NCBI GenBank assembly: GCA_039034035.1
Contig: JBCCBN010000014.1
Coordinates: 1-32,706 of the forward strand
Length of the DNA: 32,706 nucleotides
Source of the DNA: UBA5336 sp039034035
Lineage (GTDB): Bacteria; Pseudomonadota; Alphaproteobacteria; Caulobacterales; Hyphomonadaceae
Direction: 5' to 3'
Part shown: piece by piece, positions 29,320 to 32,706 of the stretch
Numbering within the stretch: position 1 is the stretch's first letter
Layout: each line of letters opens with the position of its first letter
Notes under the pieces: model-generated
What the model saw: only the letters and a program-made list of their open reading frames with translations
Database searches by the model: none
Told to the model about the DNA's origin: nothing
Translations under genes and position numbers: made by a program

Positions 29320-30501
29320 TTAGAAGACCATCACCTTGATGGCATCAAAGTTCTGGACCCCGCCGCCCACACGCTTGGTTGTGTAGAACAGCACATACGG
29401 CTTGGCCGAGAACGGATCGCGCAGCACGCGGGCGCCCTGGCGGTCAACGATCAGGTAGCCGCGCCGGAAGTCGCCGAACGCAATCGCTGCCTGGCCACTG
29501 CCAATGTCGGGCATGTCCTCGACCTCGGTGACGCCATAACCCATCACCGTCGCCGCATCGCCATTCGCGCCGGGCTGCCAGATATAGCGGCCGTCAGCAT
29601 CCTTCAGCTTGCGAACCGCAGACACCGACCGGCGATTCATCACGAACCGACCGTTTGCACGGTACTGGCTCTTCGGCGTGTAGATCAGATCGATGATCTG
29701 GTCGGCCGCATCGGTCTGGCTGAAGTCGCCCGCCACCGAACCGATCTGACCCCATGCATGGCTGGCATCGGCCACGATCGTGTAGTCGAGGAAGCCCTTG
29801 GGCTTGGCCACACCATCGCCGTTGACAAAAGCAGCGCTTTCCTGCGCGGCGAATGCGGCATCGACTTCATCGGCCAGCCACTCATCGACATCCGCAAAGG
29901 CGTCTTCGAGCAGGGTCTGCGTCGCAGCCGGCATCGCGTAGAGTTCTCCGGCCGGAAACTCGAGCAAGGAGAGGTTCGGCGAAGTGGTCTCACTGCGAGC
30001 CGCCGTTTCAGCCGCCCATGCAGCCGCCGCACCCAGCCCGACAGGCTTCTTGAACACACCCGACGAGGTCTGCCGAACGGTCGCGATCGACCGCATCGGG
30101 GAGGCCACCTGCAGGCGCGCTTCGATCAGACGGTCCAGCTCCGGAGGGGCGATGTAGCCGCCCTGTTCCGGGGTGCCGGTTTCCAGCGATTTCGTATCGA
30201 TCTGTGCCAATCCGCTTTCATCACCGGATTTGAGATACCGCGCCCACGCCTCCCGGTGCGGGTCCGGATCGTCGAACGTCTTGCCCTGGGTCATGGCCGG
30301 CGCAGCCGACTTCACCGCAATCTCATTGAGCCGCCGGTCGATCCGCGCAAGCTTCTCACTCGACAGGGCATCGGCGCTGCCCTTGGCTTCGATTTCGGCG
30401 AGCCGGGTGTCATTGGCCTGCTTGTAGGCTTCGAACGCCGCCATCAGGTCAGCCGTCAGGGTCTGGACCTCGCTAGAGGCCATTTTCGTTTCCTTGGTCA
30501 T
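29320..30501 (-). CDS. g5: GTA major capsid protein (gp5; HK97 fold)
   Basis: This is an HK97-type major capsid protein of about 393 residues. The N-terminal helical scaffold or delta domain (about 1-75: DLMAAFEAYKQANDTRLAEI, 20 residues) is the part expected to be removed by the prohead protease. The shell domain has TPEQGGYIAPPELDRLIEA, in part (GGYIAPPEL), FPAGELYAMPAATQTLLED, AQESAAFVNGDGVAKPKGFL (20), and a C-terminal RVGGGVQNFDAIKVM. I chose the ATG at 30501 because GAGG is correctly spaced; an ATG six bases earlier abuts it. It follows the protease gene by 27 bases. Confidence 0.96.
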   Translation of the reverse strand: MTKETKMASSEVQTLTADLMAAFEAYKQANDTRLAEIEAKGSADALSSEKLARIDRRLNEIAVKSAAPAMTQGKTFDDPDPHREAWARYLKSGDESGLAQIDTKSLETGTPEQGGYIAPPELDRLIEARLQVASPMRSIATVRQTSSGVFKKPVGLGAAAAWAAETAARSETTSPNLSLLEFPAGELYAMPAATQTLLEDAFADVDEWLADEVDAAFAAQESAAFVNGDGVAKPKGFLDYTIVADASHAWGQIGSVAGDFSQTDAADQIIDLIYTPKSQYRANGRFVMNRRSVSAVRKLKDADGRYIWQPGANGDAATVMGYGVTEVEDMPDIGSGQAAIAFGDFRRGYLIVDRQGARVLRDPFSAKPYVLFYTTKRVGGGVQNFDAIKVMVF

Positions 30502-30528
30502 GTCCATCCTCTTTCAGAAACTCATCGC

Positions 30529-30936
30529 TCAGGCGGCGGTTTGCCGGCCCTGCAATCGGGTGAGCCGCGCGAGCGGCTGCATCGGAGCCGAGACCAACGA
30601 GATCTCGACCAGGTCAACGGCGATCAGGTCTCGCCCCTTGGTTCGCGGCCGCCACAAGCGCGGCCGAAAACCGATCGAAAGCCCATCCAGGCCGCTGGCC
30701 AGCAGGCGCTTGGCGCCATCGGCTTCCACCAGTCCGCGCACGAACAGTCCGCGACCGGTTTCCCGCACGCTCAGCCATCGCCCCGCGATCGAACCATTCC
30801 GGTGCTGAAGCAGCATTGGCACCTGCCCCGCCTGCCTCAGGGAAGCGGCAAACGCGCCCCCGCGAACGACATCCCCATCAAGATCGGGTTGGCCGAAGAT
30901 CGAGGCATATCCCTCGATCAGTTCCGGCCCGGTCAT
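30529..30936 (-). CDS. g4: GTA prohead protease (gp4; HK97 family)
   Basis: This 135-residue protease probably removes the N-terminal scaffold of the capsid protein during head maturation. Family features are IEGYASIFGQPDLDGDVV, H45 in PMLLQHRNGSIAG, S87 in LDGLSIGF, and E111 in DLVEISLVSAPM, which fit the His-Ser based catalytic site of HK97-type proteases. It is compact, with little C-terminal extension after the core. The ATG at 30936 overlaps the previous gene by four bases (ATGA). A longer open frame upstream lies inside neighbouring genes and is not coding. Confidence 0.93.
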   Translation of the reverse strand: MTGPELIEGYASIFGQPDLDGDVVRGGAFAASLRQAGQVPMLLQHRNGSIAGRWLSVRETGRGLFVRGLVEADGAKRLLASGLDGLSIGFRPRLWRPRTKGRDLIAVDLVEISLVSAPMQPLARLTRLQGRQTAA

Positions 30937-31172
30937 GGCGCAGGCTCCAGGCGCGCCTCGATCCGGTCCAGTTGCCGGTGGATCAGCTCCAGCTGGGTCT
31001 CCAGTTTCGCCAGGCGGATGTGATCGTCGCCCACCGAATCCGAAGTCCGCTCCAGCGCATCGAGGCGCTCTGCCGCTGCACCGATCCACATAAGAACCGT
31101 CACACACTGCACAGAAATCGCGAGCACCAACGCCACCGTCACCCGCCGGACAAAAAACGTCGGACCCCGCAT
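30933..31172 (-). CDS. Small membrane protein with coiled coil in GTA cluster (g3.5 position)
   Basis: This 79-residue protein has one N-terminal membrane helix (about residues 11-31: VTVALVLAISVQCVTVLMWI) followed by a heptad-like charged helix (RLDALERTSDSV, then KLETQLELIHRQLDRIEARL). Genes between portal and protease exist in other GTA clusters (g3.5) without known function. The layout of membrane anchor plus coiled coil would fit assembly at the membrane or a lysis accessory, but that is inference. Its start shares one base with the portal stop, and it overlaps the protease gene by four bases, so it is translated with both. Confidence 0.82.
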   Translation of the reverse strand: MRGPTFFVRRVTVALVLAISVQCVTVLMWIGAAAERLDALERTSDSVGDDHIRLAKLETQLELIHRQLDRIEARLEPAP

Positions 31173-32308
31173 CAGCGACCTCCATCAGCCGGCGCAAACC
31201 CGGCGACCTGACGCTTCTCATCATCGGTCAGAAAGCCCACCCGATCGAGATTGGCCCACAGCTCCACCCGTTCCGGCGCAAGTGCGGCAACCTGATCTGT
31301 CCGGCACCGCAGAACCGCGTCAGAGCCAAACCGGTGACCGATCCAGCTGGTCAACGCCTTGGCCATTCGCTCCGCCAAGGGAAGCACCGTACTCTTCCAA
31401 AGGGCGCTGTTGGCCTCGCGATAGTTCGAATAGGTATTGTCCCCCGGAATACCCAGCAGCATCGGCGGCACGCCAAACGCCAGGGCGATCTCGCGGGACG
31501 CCGCATGGCGCGCGTCCAGGAAATCCATGTCCGCTGGCGACAGCGACATCGGCTTCCAGTCCAACCCTCCCTCAAGCAACAAGGGCCGGCCCGCATTCAA
31601 GGCGCCCGTATGTTGCCCATCGAGCTCGGTCTTCAATCGGTCGAACTGTTCGTCCGTCATCCGGGCGCCGTCCTTGCCGTACACCAGCGCACCAGATGGC
31701 CGGGCCGAATTGTCGAGCAGCGCCTTCTGCCAATCAGCGCCGGAATTGTGCAAGTCCAGCGCTTTCCGCGCCGGCGATAGCGGCGCCAGCCCCATCGTGT
31801 CATCGCCGGGATTGAACAGTTTCACATGCAGCACGGGCAGCCAGCCATCACCGGTGCGGTTGATGGTGCGCTTGGTTCGGCCGGCCTCATAGGTCCAACC
31901 CTCGACCCAGCCATTATAGCCAGCCACGGGCTTCATGCGGTCCGGCAGCAACACGAAGATCGCGCCCGGCACATCGTCAGCGGTCAGCGACACGGCTTCA
32001 GCAAAGGCGTTCCCACTGATCTGCAGGTTCGCGTACAGATGCTCCAGCAGCGTCTGGCCATCCATGTCCGGCGCCGGCGCAGCAAGCAATGCGGCCAGAT
32101 CCCGATTCTCGGTCTCCAGCGGGATCGACGCTGCCGCCTCCGCGATCATGCGCACACAGCGATAGGCGACCGCATTGCCCAGATATCCATCCCGGATCAG
32201 CGCCGCAGGCGATCGCGCGCCCCATCGCGGGGTCGCCAGATTCGCGAGCGCGACCAGCGATCCGCTCACCTGCGCCGACTTCTCCTCCTTTTGCCAAGGC
32301 CACGCCAT
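31172..32308 (-). CDS. g3: GTA portal protein (gp3; HK97 family)
   Basis: This portal protein of about 378 residues forms the dodecameric DNA gate of the capsid. Conserved features are GYLGNAVAYRCVRMIAEAAA (20 residues), LLEHLYANLQISGNAFAEAV (20), DWQKALLDNSARPSGAL, the clip/stem segment AFGVPPMLLGIPGDNTYSNY (20), and PLAERMAKALTSWIG. I favour the ATG at 32308 because GAGGA is well spaced upstream; an ATG at 32338 would add ten residues. It is the first gene of the GTA block here. The terminase gene that normally precedes it is absent: the next gene is divergent. Confidence 0.95.
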   Translation of the reverse strand: MAWPWQKEEKSAQVSGSLVALANLATPRWGARSPAALIRDGYLGNAVAYRCVRMIAEAAASIPLETENRDLAALLAAPAPDMDGQTLLEHLYANLQISGNAFAEAVSLTADDVPGAIFVLLPDRMKPVAGYNGWVEGWTYEAGRTKRTINRTGDGWLPVLHVKLFNPGDDTMGLAPLSPARKALDLHNSGADWQKALLDNSARPSGALVYGKDGARMTDEQFDRLKTELDGQHTGALNAGRPLLLEGGLDWKPMSLSPADMDFLDARHAASREIALAFGVPPMLLGIPGDNTYSNYREANSALWKSTVLPLAERMAKALTSWIGHRFGSDAVLRCRTDQVAALAPERVELWANLDRVGFLTDDEKRQVAGFAPADGGR

Positions 32309-32338
32309 CGCCCATTCCTCTTCGGTTTTTCCCAGCAT

Positions 32339-32515
32339 GGCTATTTGTAGCCCTGCCAGTTCCCCGGTCGATTTCGGGCGTGAAAAACGTATATTTTTCT
32401 GATACTTGAAAGCGGATAACCGTTCTCAATCCCACAGCCGCAGCGGACGGGATGGCCAAGCGGACGCAAATTCGCCTATAGCGCCATATCGCATCGGCGG
32501 ATCGAAAGGAGTTCC
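32339..32515. promoter_or_regulatory. Divergent promoter region between GTA portal and ParA-type gene
   Basis: These roughly 180 bases must hold promoters for both directions. An AT-rich core contains the inverted repeat GAAAAA-CGTATA-TTTTTC (32382-32399), which stands out in this GC-rich DNA and could be an operator. On the minus strand TTGAGA (from 32430) is a possible -35 element, but I cannot place a good -10 at normal spacing. Toward the ParA gene, AAAGGAG lies five bases before the ATG. GTA promoters in relatives are driven by dedicated activators; no binding site can be assigned here. Confidence 0.45.
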
Positions 32516-32706
32516 ATGTCCGGGATCATTATATCTGTCGCTAATTCCAAAGGCGGCGTCGGCAAAACCACGACCTGCGTAAGCCTGGCTGAGGCGTTTG
32601 CCGCCGAGGGTTACAAGACCCTCGTCATCGATCTCGACATGCAGGCCAACGCCTCCATGCTCATCTTCGGCCAACAGGGCGACGAGCGGCTCTACCAGGC
32701 TATCAG
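32516..32706 (+). CDS. ParA/Soj-family partition-type ATPase, N-terminal part (runs off window)
   Basis: The first 63 residues are a clear deviant-Walker ATPase start: SVANSKGGVGKTTTCVSLAE has the P-loop KGGVGKTT with the signature lysine, and TLVIDLDMQANAS has the Walker A' aspartate. These proteins move DNA or protein cargo on the nucleoid or control placement. It begins at 32516 with ribosome binding site AAAGGAG. The ATG is divergent from the GTA portal gene. Whether a ParB-like partner follows is outside the window. The motif ending DLDMQANAS differs from the DADPQGN of typical chromosomal ParA, so it may be an orphan ParA; this is inference. Confidence 0.93.
   Translation, partial: MSGIIISVANSKGGVGKTTTCVSLAEAFAAEGYKTLVIDLDMQANASMLIFGQQGDERLYQAI

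Overview
The window is GC-rich, gene-dense alphaproteobacterial chromosome. The evidence is a gene transfer agent (GTA) structural cluster of the Rhodobacter capsulatus type and the gene order feuP-feuQ-cycHJKL-degP-response regulator-histidine kinase-glnE, which I know from rhizobia. I cannot name the genus. A Hyphomonadales- or Parvularculales-like organism is possible, but that is inference. I see no tRNA, rRNA, insertion sequence or CRISPR array, and no gap between genes longer than about 180 bases.

Region 1 (1-4498, + strand) is metabolic. It holds the 3' part of methylmalonyl-CoA mutase, a UPF0145/YbjQ protein behind a perfect palindrome, a small zincin-like metallopeptidase, an amidase-signature hydrolase, and a GFA/CENP-V zinc protein overlapping the amidase by four bases.

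Region 2 (4520-6733, - strand) is a stress-sensing module. A secreted four-EF-hand protein precedes an ECF sigma factor, a membrane anti-sigma candidate and a membrane-anchored CnrR/ZraP-like protein. The last three are chained by 8-base overlaps.

Region 3 (6796-20453, - strand) is one long co-oriented block concerned with the envelope and periplasm. In transcription order it holds a small PepSY protein, a FeuP-like regulator, a FeuQ-like kinase split by an in-frame TGA, the cytochrome c maturation genes ccmI-ccmE-ccmF-ccmH, a hydrolase-OsmC fusion, a DegP-type protease, a second two-component pair and glnE.

Region 4 (20532-32308, - strand) is the GTA. Portal, a small membrane protein, prohead protease, capsid, adaptor, tail terminator, tail tube, two small chaperone-type genes, tape measure, distal tail protein, hub, NlpC/P60 peptidase and the giant host-specificity protein are all intact and mostly linked by 1- to 4-base overlaps. 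A J-domain co-chaperone follows. The terminase (g1/g2) and head-closure (g7) genes are missing from their usual places, and a strong hairpin separates the capsid gene from the connector genes. A ParA-type ATPase starts divergently from the portal gene and runs off the right edge.

The items most worth a second look are the GTA that lacks its packaging gene, the hairpin after the capsid gene, the nonsense codon in the FeuQ-like kinase, the PepSY protein in the position of FeuN, and the palindrome at the UPF0145 ribosome binding site.
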